Shown here in pieces: positions 33,002-42,113 of a DNA stretch of 64,000 nucleotides; positions within the stretch are counted from its first letter, which is position 1, and every line of letters begins with the position of its first letter. The position numbers and the translations under genes are program-made. The notes beneath the pieces are model-generated. The model was not told the origin of the DNA. It saw only the letters and a program-made list of their open reading frames with translations, and did no database searches. Source of the DNA: an uncultured SAR86 cluster bacterium (GTDB taxonomy: Bacteria > Pseudomonadota > Gammaproteobacteria > Magnimaribacterales > D2472); NCBI GenBank assembly GCA_902558395.1, contig CACEDS010000003.1:1-64000 (forward strand), in the 5' to 3' direction.

Positions 33002-34810
33002 TTAGAAGCTGATTATACCGTTATTGATTTGCTCATAGTTTTCACTAGTAAGCTTTGTGTAGCATTTGCTTTTTGGTTCTCTTACAAATATCAAATCGTT
33101 ATTAACCTTGTCTAAGTGATAAGCCTCTTCTCTAAGATCACCTTTCTTTAATTTAAATGTCCCTGTTGTTTCCATCTCTTCAATAATTCTTACAAAAACA
33201 GGTCTAGCATAAGAGGGCAGTTTTTCATCAACAAAGGATGAAAAAGCACTCCAATCAAAAGTATTAGGATTACAGTTAAAAGCTACCATTCCAGCTCTAC
33301 CTTCGCTATGAGGCACTTTAACCCCATAAACATTTGCCATATTAACTTGCTCAAAAGAGTTAAGTATTTCACCCACTTCATTAGTTGATACATTTTCAGA
33401 TTTCCATCTGAAAGTATCTCCAACTCTGTCAACAAATTGATAATGTTGTCTACCCAGGGCAAAACCAACATCCATTTTTTTTAATAGATCTCCAGTATCA
33501 AACCAACGATCGCCATCTTCCTCAACATCTCTCTTAACTTTCTTTTCGCTAGCTTGAGCATCTGTATAGCCATTGTAGATGGCATTTGGACCAATTTTTA
33601 TTAATGCCAAACCAGGAGAATCATCTTTGACTTCAATATATTTTCCATTTTCATCTACCTTTAATTTATCCTCTGCAACGTCATATTCAAATAACTTAAT
33701 ATCAACATTTGTCATGCCAATTGTTTGGTCTTTATTCAAAAGATTCATGAACATGCCATTAGCTTCACTTGCACCGTATATTTCACAAATCCTTTCAACA
33801 TTAAATCTGTTTCTAAAAGTATCCCAAAGATCTGGTCTCAGACCATTTCCAACCATTTTTGATATTGGGTTATTAACTTCTTCTGCACAAGGTTCTTGAA
33901 AGCTTAAATATCTGCAGAGTTCACCAACATATACAAATGCAGTTGTATTGAATTTTTGAGCTTCTGACCAAAAAGATGATGCAGAAAATTTACGTTTGAT
34001 AAAAGTTGAAGCCCCAACTTTAATAGTGGCACAAAGACCAAGTATCAGACCGGTTGAATGATACAAGGGAAGACAGTTGTACATACAATCCTCACTTGTC
34101 AGCCTATATCCAGCCATAGTGATATTTGTAGACCCAGCAACTACTTTGACGTTAGTAAATAATGCAGCTTTAGGAACTCCGGTTGTGCCTGATGTAAATA
34201 TGTAAAAAGCAGTATTTCCCGCAACTACTTGATTTGTTTGTTCAAGATTACCAGATTTAGATTGGTCAAGATTCTCAGTAATATTTGAAGCCCATTCAGG
34301 ACAGTTATTTGGAACAGTATCTTCAACCCAAAGTAAATCAGATGATTTAGTAATATTAATTTCAGATAAAACACCTTCTAAAGATTCAGATAATTCATCT
34401 CCAAAAATACATTTCTTGGAATCAGATGTGTTTATGCAATGGATAAGAGGCTTTCCGGTAAGACTGGTATTAATTAAGACACCAATAGCTCCTAGTTTGT
34501 TTATTGCTAAAAGTGAAATAATAAAGTTAGGCCTATTCTCCATGAATAGAACAACTCTATCTCCATGCTCTATACCTTCATTTGCTAACTTATTTGCAAG
34601 AACGTTTGCAGCCTCATTTGTTTTTGAGTAGGTCCATACTTCATCTTCAAAATAAAGAAAATCTTTTTCACCGTATTCATCAACTGTTTCTTGAAAAGAA
34701 TGGGCAAGTGATGCATTTGAGTCTAACTCAGGCCATTTATATCTGACCATTGGTATGATATATCTAAGTTCAGATATAACTCTAAAAAACTCTTTAATGG
34801 AAGCTAGCAT
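33002..34810 (-). CDS. Long-/very-long-chain acyl-CoA synthetase (FATP/FadD type)
   Basis: A 602-residue adenylate-forming enzyme activating a carboxylic acid to its CoA thioester. The ATP loop is YIFTSGTTGVPKAA, the A5 region is EIYGASEANGMFMN, and the C-terminal hinge is WFDTGDLLKKMDVGFALGRQHYQFVDRVGDTFRWKSENVSTNEV, which is the FATP (SLC27)/FadD6 form. N-terminal residues are amphipathic. GGGG upstream of the ATG serves as ribosome site. The substrate is probably a fatty acid, or a steroid- or terpenoid-type acid given the acyl-CoA dehydrogenases around; inference. Confidence 0.9.
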   Translation of the reverse strand: MLASIKEFFRVISELRYIIPMVRYKWPELDSNASLAHSFQETVDEYGEKDFLYFEDEVWTYSKTNEAANVLANKLANEGIEHGDRVVLFMENRPNFIISLLAINKLGAIGVLINTSLTGKPLIHCINTSDSKKCIFGDELSESLEGVLSEINITKSSDLLWVEDTVPNNCPEWASNITENLDQSKSGNLEQTNQVVAGNTAFYIFTSGTTGVPKAALFTNVKVVAGSTNITMAGYRLTSEDCMYNCLPLYHSTGLILGLCATIKVGASTFIKRKFSASSFWSEAQKFNTTAFVYVGELCRYLSFQEPCAEEVNNPISKMVGNGLRPDLWDTFRNRFNVERICEIYGASEANGMFMNLLNKDQTIGMTNVDIKLFEYDVAEDKLKVDENGKYIEVKDDSPGLALIKIGPNAIYNGYTDAQASEKKVKRDVEEDGDRWFDTGDLLKKMDVGFALGRQHYQFVDRVGDTFRWKSENVSTNEVGEILNSFEQVNMANVYGVKVPHSEGRAGMVAFNCNPNTFDWSAFSSFVDEKLPSYARPVFVRIIEEMETTGTFKLKKGDLREEAYHLDKVNNDLIFVREPKSKCYTKLTSENYEQINNGIISF

Positions 34811-34838
34811 GTCTATATCCCCCTGATATAGTTATAAA

Positions 34839-35903
34839 TTAATCTACAGATGTAATTATTATTTCATCCGAGTCTGTTGGTAATATTACCATAGTGCCAT
34901 CATGAGAGGCAGTCCAGTTACTCATGATTTCATCTACACCTCTATACATAATGTTTTCCATTAATTGGTTTCTTGGAGCTGGAAGATGATGATAAAAAAC
35001 TAAGTGACCCACATTTGCTTCTTGAGCAGCCTGAACAATCTCCGGAATAGGAGTGTGATAATCCTGAATATCTATAGTTACTTTTGCAGCCATTGTATTA
35101 CCAATTCTTTCTGCATTTTTATTTATTAGATTTACAAGATCAAGCGACATAGATTCATGGAATAAAACATCTACATTTTTAGAATTATTGACAAGATTTT
35201 TATCATAGATTGTATCGCCACTTATACTAATTGATCTTCCTTTGTAATCAATTCTAAAACCTAATGCAGGATCAACAGGATCATGCGAAACACTATATGC
35301 TGATATCTTCAAGTCTCCGTCATCAATTAATATAGGACTATCTAAATTAACAGTATGAGTATCAAAACCTGCTACATCTAATGGAGCAATAGTATCTCCG
35401 TGATGCTCATTTCTGAAAAAATAATCTTTTGTATAAGCAAGCTCTATACCATCTGTAAGCATTTGAACCCCCTCAGGCCCATATACTTTTTGCTTGGAAT
35501 TTCTTCCACCATTGATCCAGGTTGCTTGATGAAAATCAGCGATATCAAATATATGATCAGAATGCAGGTGGGTATAAAATATTCCCTTAACCCTATCCCA
35601 TGGTGTGTTCCAATCATTAAGATTCTGAGCACTACCTCCACCGGTATCAAATATAAAAATATTATCTCCGGCTTGAATTAAAATACATGTTTCAGCTCTG
35701 TCTGGTGCTGGAATAGGCGCTCTTGAACCACAAACTACTGCAGTCAATGCATCCTCTTCAGGTAGATAAGACGAGGGTGCAGCTATATTTTCTATTGCTG
35801 ATTCTAGCAGCCTATCCTGAAAGGCAGGTTGTCTTAATAGGATGAATATTGTTATGGCTAATATAATAAAAATTATAAATAGAGATTTTAAAAATTTTTT
35901 CAT
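34839..35903 (-). CDS. MBL-fold metal-dependent hydrolase with N-terminal membrane anchor
   Basis: A 354-residue metallo-beta-lactamase-fold protein. A single N-terminal hydrophobic segment (FIIFIILAITIFILL) suggests anchoring with the catalytic part in the periplasm. The metal motif THLHSDHIFDI is intact. Further ligands are in SISGDTIYD and YHHLPAP, giving the arylsulfatase/RNase-Z-like arrangement. The ATG at 35903 has a strong GGAGG 5 nt upstream, so the track's TTG at 35906 is not needed. The substrate is unknown. Confidence 0.87.
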   Translation of the reverse strand: MKKFLKSLFIIFIILAITIFILLRQPAFQDRLLESAIENIAAPSSYLPEEDALTAVVCGSRAPIPAPDRAETCILIQAGDNIFIFDTGGGSAQNLNDWNTPWDRVKGIFYTHLHSDHIFDIADFHQATWINGGRNSKQKVYGPEGVQMLTDGIELAYTKDYFFRNEHHGDTIAPLDVAGFDTHTVNLDSPILIDDGDLKISAYSVSHDPVDPALGFRIDYKGRSISISGDTIYDKNLVNNSKNVDVLFHESMSLDLVNLINKNAERIGNTMAAKVTIDIQDYHTPIPEIVQAAQEANVGHLVFYHHLPAPRNQLMENIMYRGVDEIMSNWTASHDGTMVILPTDSDEIIITSVD

Positions 35904-36038
35904 CAAGTCCTCCAGTACCCTTGAATATTACACCTCACGAGATGCTGTGTATATTAAATTGCTCATAACTAGATTGTGCAAAAAAACTCAATGGACTAAT
36001 ATAGACGTCAACTTTTACTATCAATTTAGGGGATAAAT

Positions 36039-37208
36039 ATGAACGACTTTAAAGAATATGATTTTGTAGTATATGGAGCTACAGGCTTTACTGGTAAATT
36101 AGTTGTTGAATATCTAGTAGAAAAATATAGCAATAATTCTGAAATTAGTTGGGCTTTAGCGGGTCGAAATCTAGAAAAACTAGAAACAGTTGCTACTTCT
36201 AAAAATGTTCCTGAAGATACCGGACTACTAGTGGTTGATAGTAATGATATTGCAAGCATTGAGGAAATGGTTTCAAAAACAAAATGTGTTTTAACCACTG
36301 TTGGTCCATATCAGCTATATGGTAATGATATCGTTGCAGCGTGTGCAAAATCTGGAACAGATTATGTTGATTTATGTGGTGAACCTGGATGGATGCATGA
36401 AAAAATTAATGAGCTGACTGATTTAGCAAAAGAATCTGGATCAAGAATAGTTTTTTCATGTGGATTTGATAGCATTCCTTTTGATTTAGGTGTTCTATTT
36501 TTACAAAACGAATTTATAAATAGATATGGTAAACCCTCTTCAAATGTTAGAGGCAGAGTTAGAGGAATGAATGGTGAATTTTCTGGAGGTACTGCTGCAT
36601 CCCTTGGTGCAACTATGGCAGCCCTAAAAGAAAAGCCTGAACTTTTTGCAGTTTTAGCTAATCCATTTGCACTTTCAAATGGCTTTACTGGACCTGAGCA
36701 ACCAGCTGACAATAAGCCTATACTTGATGAAAAATTAGCTACATGGGTAGCTCCATTTTTTATGGCACCAATTAATACTAAAAATGTTCATAGGTCTAAT
36801 ATGCTGATGAATCATATGTATGGTGAGGATTTTTGTTACAACGAAATGTGGGTTATGGGTTCGGGTGATGAGGGTAAAGCTGCAGCAGATTTTATTTCTT
36901 CATCCAATCCTTTAAGCGACGCACCAAAACCTGGTGAGGGTCCATCAAGAGAATCTAGAGAGAACGGAAATTATGATGTTTTATTTTGTGGAGACATAAA
37001 TGAAGAAAGTGTTCATGTTTCTGTAGCCGGAGATATGGATCCTGGTTATGGCTCAACTTCTAAGATGATTTCTGAGAGTGCAATATGTTTAGTAAAAGAG
37101 TGTGAAGATCTTGCTGGAGGCATTTACACCCCAGCACCTTCAATGGGAACAAAACTTATAAAAAGATTACAAGACAATGCTGGACTAATATTTAAAGTTG
37201 AGAATTAA
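36039..37208 (+). CDS. Saccharopine-dehydrogenase-like NAD(P)-binding protein (trans-acting enoyl reductase type)
   Basis: A 389-residue protein with an N-terminal Rossmann motif VVYGATGFTGKLVVEYL and ALAGRNLEKLE, then CVLTTVGPYQLYGNDIVAACAKSGTDYVDLCGEPGW. This is the saccharopine dehydrogenase-like family to which mycobacterial trans-acting enoyl reductases and eukaryotic SCCPDH belong. It is likely a lipid reductase rather than lysine metabolism, but the substrate is unknown. The stop shares its last base with the next start. Confidence 0.85.
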   Translation: MNDFKEYDFVVYGATGFTGKLVVEYLVEKYSNNSEISWALAGRNLEKLETVATSKNVPEDTGLLVVDSNDIASIEEMVSKTKCVLTTVGPYQLYGNDIVAACAKSGTDYVDLCGEPGWMHEKINELTDLAKESGSRIVFSCGFDSIPFDLGVLFLQNEFINRYGKPSSNVRGRVRGMNGEFSGGTAASLGATMAALKEKPELFAVLANPFALSNGFTGPEQPADNKPILDEKLATWVAPFFMAPINTKNVHRSNMLMNHMYGEDFCYNEMWVMGSGDEGKAAADFISSSNPLSDAPKPGEGPSRESRENGNYDVLFCGDINEESVHVSVAGDMDPGYGSTSKMISESAICLVKECEDLAGGIYTPAPSMGTKLIKRLQDNAGLIFKVEN

Positions 37209-37627
37209 TGATCAAAGAGAATATCAAAAAATGGAATGATCTTATAAAGGGGGATTATCCCGGAGGATTTGATGAGCTTTTGGATGATGAAGTTAGTTTT
37301 TATTCTCCTATAGTTTTTTCTCCACAAAAAGGTAAAGAGCTTACAACTTTATATCTTATGGCAGCTGGAAATACATTTGGTGGCGACCAGTCCAAGGATG
37401 GAACCCTTGAAGAATCTAGTTTCAAGTATACAAAAGAAGTTTTGGACGGCAATCAAGCAGTATTAGAGTTTGAAACTCAAATCGATGGCAAATATGTAAA
37501 CGGCGTTGATATTATTACTTTTAATGATGAAGGAAAAATTATTGAATTTAAAGTAATGATAAGACCTCTTCAGGCTGTAAATATCATTCATGAAAAAATG
37601 CAAGATATGCTAAAGCAATTAAAATAA
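37208..37627 (+). CDS. SnoaL/NTF2-like small protein
   Basis: A 139-residue protein with the cone-fold pattern of NTF2-like proteins (FDELLDDEVSFYSPIVFSPQKGKELTTLYLMAAGNTF, then EFETQIDGKYVNGVDIITFNDEGKIIEFKVMIRPLQAV). The family includes isomerases, hydrolases and proteins with no enzyme activity. It is coupled to the saccharopine-dehydrogenase-like gene before it and the ArsC-like gene directly after. Confidence 0.78.
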   Translation: MIKENIKKWNDLIKGDYPGGFDELLDDEVSFYSPIVFSPQKGKELTTLYLMAAGNTFGGDQSKDGTLEESSFKYTKEVLDGNQAVLEFETQIDGKYVNGVDIITFNDEGKIIEFKVMIRPLQAVNIIHEKMQDMLKQLK

Positions 37628-37978
37628 ATGAGCGCATTCCAGATTTTTCATAATTCAAGATGCAGCAAATCAAGACAAGCTCTTCAAATACTTCAAGATA
37701 ATAACTGTGATATTGAGATTATTAACTATCTTGAGACAGATCTAGACTTATCTCTAATTAAGGATGTTTTAAAAAAGTTATCTCTTAAACCAAGAGATAT
37801 TTTAAGAACAAGCGAGCAGGATTATAAAGACAACAATCTAGAAGAAGATAATTTATCTGATGATGACCTTATTGACTTCATGATCAAACACCCTAAATTA
37901 ATTGAAAGACCTATTATAATTAAGGGACACAGGGCTGTTTTAGGAAGGCCGCCTGAAAATGTCTTAGAACTACTCTAG
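37628..37978 (+). CDS. ArsC/Spx-family protein (arsenate-reductase-like)
   Basis: A 116-residue thioredoxin-fold protein of the glutaredoxin-coupled ArsC family. The catalytic Cys lies in FHNSRCSKSRQAL near residue 13, and the C-terminal RPIIIKGHRAVLGRPPENV carries the ArsC Arg residues. Either arsenate reduction or a YffB-like thiol role is possible; no other ars gene is near. The 3' end overlaps the convergent nucleotidyltransferase gene by 9 nt. Confidence 0.87.
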   Translation: MSAFQIFHNSRCSKSRQALQILQDNNCDIEIINYLETDLDLSLIKDVLKKLSLKPRDILRTSEQDYKDNNLEEDNLSDDDLIDFMIKHPKLIERPIIIKGHRAVLGRPPENVLELL

Positions 37979-38362
37979 CTCACCGTCTTGCCTTAATTTT
38001 TCCCTTATTTTTGTTGCACTTATATTAGTTATTGAATCTTCAAAAACTTCTTCTTCAAAAACATAACCAACACCACGACCATAAGAAATATTTACTATGT
38101 TTGGAACAAGCATAATTTCATAGTCTACGCCTTTCTTAAACCCATCCCCAGATAAACCTTCTTCTATATTTTTACAAACGGTTTCCCAATCAAAAGGATT
38201 GTCATCTTGACCACTTCCACCTGATGATCCTTCAACATCTCTCACTTGAATAATGACTTGACCAGTTTTTGCAACACATCGTTTAAATAGCTCTTGATGG
38301 CCTTGGTGCCATGGTTGCCATCTGCCAAGCATTTGAACAGTTGGTTTTTTCCAATCAAACAT
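37970..38362 (-). CDS. Nucleotidyltransferase of the cytidylyltransferase/NMNAT-like fold
   Basis: A 130-residue protein with GRWQPWHQGHQELF, a form of the (H/W)xGH nucleotide-binding motif, and ISATKIREKLR, the C-terminal ISxTxIR motif. Both define the HIGH-type nucleotidyltransferases (CTP:glycerol-phosphate, NMN or phosphopantetheine adenylyltransferases). An insert rich in Gly and Ser (EGSSGGSGQDD) lies between them. Acceptor unknown. It overlaps the APS-kinase-like gene by 8 nt, so the two products probably act together. Confidence 0.8.
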   Translation of the reverse strand: MFDWKKPTVQMLGRWQPWHQGHQELFKRCVAKTGQVIIQVRDVEGSSGGSGQDDNPFDWETVCKNIEEGLSGDGFKKGVDYEIMLVPNIVNISYGRGVGYVFEEEVFEDSITNISATKIREKLRQDGELE

Positions 38363-38765
38363 TTTTTAATATCTCTTTAGCTATGTTGTGATGATTGGTG
38401 TCATTCATTTCAGTAATATGAAAATTAACCTCTTTTGGTTCTTCAAACATTTTATTAGTATCTTCAAATCTCCCTTCAGATATTGTATTCATCCATATTG
38501 TTATGTCGGGATCAAAGTTCATTCTGGTTTCAGCAGTAGGGCAAACAAAATCACATATAACGTATCTGTTATTGCTTTTTTCAAAGTCTGCAAAAGCTTT
38601 CATTCTCATGCTTTGTCTAATTCTTCCTTCAGAAGAGAAATCCCAATCATTTGCCATATTTCTTACAACATCAGCGTTATACCATGCAGCATCTATAAGG
38701 GACTGAAGGCGTTCAGCTAGATAAGTTTTACCACTTCCTGGAAGACCCATGATTAAGATTTTCAT
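38355..38765 (-). CDS. APS-kinase-like P-loop kinase
   Basis: A 136-residue P-loop protein. The Walker A is IMGLPGSGKTYLA, followed by NADVVRNMANDWDFSSEGRIRQSMRM, a shortened form of the APS kinase segment around 'D.VR...N..L.FS..DR'. VICDFVCPTAETRMNF parallels AFISPYR. It is shorter than CysC (about 200) and its acceptor may not be adenylylsulfate. Together with the nucleotidyltransferase it would phosphorylate and then nucleotidylate a small molecule; inference. Confidence 0.78.
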   Translation of the reverse strand: MKILIMGLPGSGKTYLAERLQSLIDAAWYNADVVRNMANDWDFSSEGRIRQSMRMKAFADFEKSNNRYVICDFVCPTAETRMNFDPDITIWMNTISEGRFEDTNKMFEEPKEVNFHITEMNDTNHHNIAKEILKNV

Positions 38766-38767
38766 AA

Positions 38768-39865
38768 TTATCTGATTTTTTTAATGCTAAAAATTTCGTT
38801 CTTAAAATACATTTTATCTTCTTTGCTAATAGCTGTCTTGATTTTTTTTTGTGCTGCAGGTGATTTTTCAATTTCTTGAATTTCTTTTTCAGGAATTTGG
38901 CCTATATACAATATGTTTGCCCATTTGGCATCTACGCCATGACCAAATAACTCAGAAACTGTTTGATCAGGACTCCTCTTAAAGTTAAAGGTATAAAATT
39001 TTGGTTTTGAGTAAGAGTATTTATTATTTTCACCCACTGGATTATTTTTTAGGTACTCAATAATATCTTTCGCATTATTAGGGAAGGGGTCTTTTTCTTT
39101 CCATGCAACTTTGATAATTTTTTCTACTGTATCACCTCCACATGAATGTGTTACAAGCAATCTTCCTGATTTATTCAATAATCTCATTAAAGGAGCAATT
39201 ACATTATTTACTTTAGTTTTTACCAATGATGCCGCTCTATATGCCTGTGAAGCGATAATTAAATCATAATTATTATTCTCATAATCATTATCTAGGAACG
39301 GTTCAAGATATCTCTTATGATCTTCTCTATAAATTCTTATTAGGCAAGGATGGGCATATGAAGTTCGTGATTTATTATCAATTTCAATACCCCAGTATTT
39401 TTTAATAAAGTTATTTAATTTATTAATTTGATTATGAAAATCATAAGAATTATCTTCTTTAAGAATTAGAGTATAGGTTTTAACTTTCTTATTCTTAATT
39501 TTATTATTGTTTTCAATATGACCAAGCTCAGAAAACTTTACATTAGTCATAGTCACCAATAAGTTTGGATGCTCTACAAACCTATCTGGCATTTTTTCAA
39601 GAGTATTTTTTAAATCTTCATAACTTATTTCTTTACCTGTAATTAACAATGAAGTGTATGGATGATGTTTATGAAATGTTTTAATAACATTAGATTTAAC
39701 AGTTCCATCCCCAGTTCCAGCATCAAGAATTCTTAAAAAAGTTCTATTTTTTGGCATGGATGCTATGAAAGGAGCAAGCTCCATAGATATAGCTCTTTTT
39801 TCACTTGTATTTTGTATAAATGACAAGTACTTCAACCTGTCATCAAAGAATCTTTTTTTTCCCAT
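38768..39865 (-). CDS. SAM-dependent methyltransferase-like protein of unknown substrate
   Basis: A 365-residue protein. LRILDAGTGDGTVKS near residue 45 is a class I SAM motif I. YDLIIASQAYRAASL and MRLLNKSGRLLVTHSCGGDT match the later strands of that fold. The N-terminus is basic. I do not recognise a specific family; the central insert (about residues 105-190) is unusual. It lies 2 nt upstream of the kinase gene on the same strand, making a three-gene unit. Confidence 0.65.
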   Translation of the reverse strand: MGKKRFFDDRLKYLSFIQNTSEKRAISMELAPFIASMPKNRTFLRILDAGTGDGTVKSNVIKTFHKHHPYTSLLITGKEISYEDLKNTLEKMPDRFVEHPNLLVTMTNVKFSELGHIENNNKIKNKKVKTYTLILKEDNSYDFHNQINKLNNFIKKYWGIEIDNKSRTSYAHPCLIRIYREDHKRYLEPFLDNDYENNNYDLIIASQAYRAASLVKTKVNNVIAPLMRLLNKSGRLLVTHSCGGDTVEKIIKVAWKEKDPFPNNAKDIIEYLKNNPVGENNKYSYSKPKFYTFNFKRSPDQTVSELFGHGVDAKWANILYIGQIPEKEIQEIEKSPAAQKKIKTAISKEDKMYFKNEIFSIKKIR

Positions 39866-39971
39866 ATTTTGCCCCTAATTCTTATCATATATTATTTTTT
39901 AAATTGCTCAATAATCCATTTACGAACGGAATATTTTGAGATTAAAATAATCTTTTTTGGGGAGAAAACTA

Positions 39972-41126
39972 ATGAAAGAAACCAAGTTACCTTTATTAAT
40001 TGGAATTGGCTCAAGGATAAGAAAATCACCTTATTTTGATTCAACAATCAATTATGGCGTTACTGGATTTACTGTATATAACAAGATGTATCTTCCATCA
40101 TCATATTCTGGGCCTGAAAGTGAATATAACAGTTTGATAAATGATGTTACTTTTGGTGATTTTGCTGCAGAGAGACAAGTTGAAGTTTCTGGTCCTGATG
40201 CTTATAACTTTATTAGATATATAAATCCAAGAAATTTATCCAAATGTGATATCGGTGATTGTAAATACATTGTTTTAACTGATAAAGATGGTGGGATTAT
40301 TAATGATGCATGTTTGCTAAGGCTTGAGCCAAATAAATTCTGGGTTTCTCCTGGAGATGGTGATGTCTTGCTTTGGCTACAGGGCATAGCAATTAATTCT
40401 GGTTTGGATGTAGATATTCATGAACCAGACGTCTCTCCTTTACAAATTAGTGGCCCAAAAGCTGGAAAATTAATTCAAAAACTATTTAATGGTATTCATG
40501 ATGATCTGGGTTATTACAAGGCCAGAGAGACATCTTTAAATAATATACCTATGGTCATTGCTCGAACTGGTTGGAGTGGTGAACTTAGTTATGAGCTATA
40601 TCTTCAGGACAGAAAAAAGGGTGATGAATTATTTGAAATAGTGCATGAAGCGGCAAAAGAGTTTAATGGAGCTGTTATTGCTCCAAATACAATAAGAACC
40701 ATTGAGGGAGGATTACTGTCCTACCAAAGTGATTTTGGTCGTGAGCATAATCCTTTTACAATTGGTTTGGATAGACTTGTAGACCTAGATCAAGACATTG
40801 ATTTTATTGGTAAAGAAGCTTTAAAGAAAATCAAATCGGAGGGTATCTCAGAAAAATTGGTTGGAGTAGAAATAGATGGCGATCCAATACAAAAGGTGCC
40901 TGAAAATTTTTGGCCAGTATTTGATGAGAATCATAAAAAAATTGGAAGGCTTTCTAGATGCTTTTTTTCGCCAAGACTTAAGAAAAATATTGGCCTCGCT
41001 ATCATTGATATTAATTTTGTTGAACCAGGCACACCTATAGTAATAGAGTCACCCAAAGCACATTTAAATGCACAAGTTCATGAATTACCATGGTTTCCTG
41101 CTGAAAAAAGTACTAATCTAGATTAA
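39972..41126 (+). CDS. GcvT-fold aminomethyltransferase family protein, DMSP demethylase (DmdA)-like
   Basis: A 384-residue tetrahydrofolate-dependent methyl- or aminomethyl-transferase fold. The N-terminus (RIRKSPYFDSTINYGVTGFTVYNKMYLP), VTFGDFAAERQVEVSGPDAYNFIRYINPRNLSKCDIGDCKY and EGGLLSYQSD run parallel to Pelagibacter DmdA as I recall it, rather than to GcvT of the glycine cleavage system. DmdA moves a methyl from dimethylsulfoniopropionate to THF. Several divergent DmdA-like clades have unknown substrates, so the symbol is withheld. ATG 39972 is chosen with GGGGAG upstream; the track TTG is 15 nt earlier. Confidence 0.75.
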   Translation: MKETKLPLLIGIGSRIRKSPYFDSTINYGVTGFTVYNKMYLPSSYSGPESEYNSLINDVTFGDFAAERQVEVSGPDAYNFIRYINPRNLSKCDIGDCKYIVLTDKDGGIINDACLLRLEPNKFWVSPGDGDVLLWLQGIAINSGLDVDIHEPDVSPLQISGPKAGKLIQKLFNGIHDDLGYYKARETSLNNIPMVIARTGWSGELSYELYLQDRKKGDELFEIVHEAAKEFNGAVIAPNTIRTIEGGLLSYQSDFGREHNPFTIGLDRLVDLDQDIDFIGKEALKKIKSEGISEKLVGVEIDGDPIQKVPENFWPVFDENHKKIGRLSRCFFSPRLKKNIGLAIIDINFVEPGTPIVIESPKAHLNAQVHELPWFPAEKSTNLD

Positions 41127-41656
41127 TGAAAAATTTATACTTATTAGTATTGCTTATATTTGGAAATAATACCTTTTCTATGATTATTGATAATTTAGAT
41201 GACAAAAGAGCTAATTGGAGCGCCATTTCTGATAATGTGATGGGTGGAATATCTGAAGTTAATTTTTATGAGGTCGAAGAGGGCGAAGAAAAATTTTATA
41301 GACTTGAAGGGACTGTTAGCACAGCAAATAATGGCGGCTTTATCCAATCTGTTATTCGCTTTCCATTCAATGCAGAAGAATACAATGGAATTAAGATTAA
41401 AGTCAGAGGTACAAATGACGCCTATTACGTTTGGATAAGAACACCATCAAGCAGATTTCCTTGGGATAGATATATTGCATCATTCACTCCAGGAGATAAA
41501 TGGTCAACTGTTGAAATCCCATTTTCTGCATTTAAGAAATCGAATTTCTACATGCCAAAGAAGATGAATATTTCAAAAATAAGAACAATTGCTTTTGCAG
41601 CATACGGTAAAGATTTTCAAGCTGAGCTTGATTTGGCTCAAATAGAGCTTTACTAA
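41126..41656 (+). CDS. Exported CIA30-family protein (complex I intermediate-associated protein 30 domain)
   Basis: A 176-residue protein with a short signal peptide (MKNLYLLVLLIFGNNTFS). It then shows the CIA30 pattern: NWSAISDNVMGGISEV, NNGGFIQSVIRFPF, YNGIKIKVRGTNDAYYVWIRT and WSTVEIPFSAFK. The fold is a galactose-binding-like beta sandwich. In bacteria the role is unknown. It shares one base with the DmdA-like stop. Confidence 0.85.
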   Translation: MKNLYLLVLLIFGNNTFSMIIDNLDDKRANWSAISDNVMGGISEVNFYEVEEGEEKFYRLEGTVSTANNGGFIQSVIRFPFNAEEYNGIKIKVRGTNDAYYVWIRTPSSRFPWDRYIASFTPGDKWSTVEIPFSAFKKSNFYMPKKMNISKIRTIAFAAYGKDFQAELDLAQIELY

Positions 41657-41657
41657 T

Positions 41658-42113
41658 ATGTTTTCTGACCAAGACAGGTCATTTATGGAGATGGCATTAG
41701 ATGAGGCTCAGCTATCATTTAATGATAATGAAGTACCCGTTGGTGCAATCATTGTTAAAGATAATGAAGTAATTGGCTCTGGTCATAATCAGGTTATATA
41801 CACTAATAACGTAACTTCGCATGCTGAAATAAATGCAATTATTGATGCTTCAAAAAATACAAATAATTACAGACTTAATAATGCAAAAATGTACGTAACT
41901 TTAGAGCCATGTCATATGTGTGCGAAAGCAATTATTGATGCAAGAATTGATAAGGTTATTTTTGCCGCTCCTGAGCCTAAGACTGGGAGTATTATTTCAA
42001 TTGACAACATATATGAAAGAATTAAGTTCAATCATAAAACATCGTATAAATTTGGCTTGTTACAGAACGAAAGCTCAAACTTATTAAAGAAATTTTTCAA
42101 AACTAAAAGATAG
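41658..42113 (+). CDS. tadA: tRNA-specific adenosine(34) deaminase
   Basis: A 151-residue zinc deaminase converting A34 to inosine in tRNA-Arg(ACG). The zinc site is HAE (residues 55-57) and PCHMC (84-88), with VPVGAIIV before it. Length and these motifs fit TadA rather than guanine or cytosine deaminases. It is convergent with the GNAT gene and touches it without a gap. Confidence 0.92.
   Translation: MFSDQDRSFMEMALDEAQLSFNDNEVPVGAIIVKDNEVIGSGHNQVIYTNNVTSHAEINAIIDASKNTNNYRLNNAKMYVTLEPCHMCAKAIIDARIDKVIFAAPEPKTGSIISIDNIYERIKFNHKTSYKFGLLQNESSNLLKKFFKTKR

Noticed and set aside
35400-35681. Overlapping ORFs on both strands inside the MBL-fold gene
   Set aside because: The MBL-fold frame has the metal motif and a signal anchor; the others have no recognisable features.
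38388-38720. Plus-strand ORFs 38388..38720 and 38503..38706
   Set aside because: They are antisense to the APS-kinase-like gene, whose P-loop and overlapping partner gene are convincing.
39939-39958. Hairpin AGATTA-AAA-TAATCT followed by T-run, as a terminator or attenuator
   Set aside because: The stem is all but one base pair A-T and only 6 bp, and the T-run is followed at once by the ribosome site of the next gene. In DNA this AT-rich it is likely chance.
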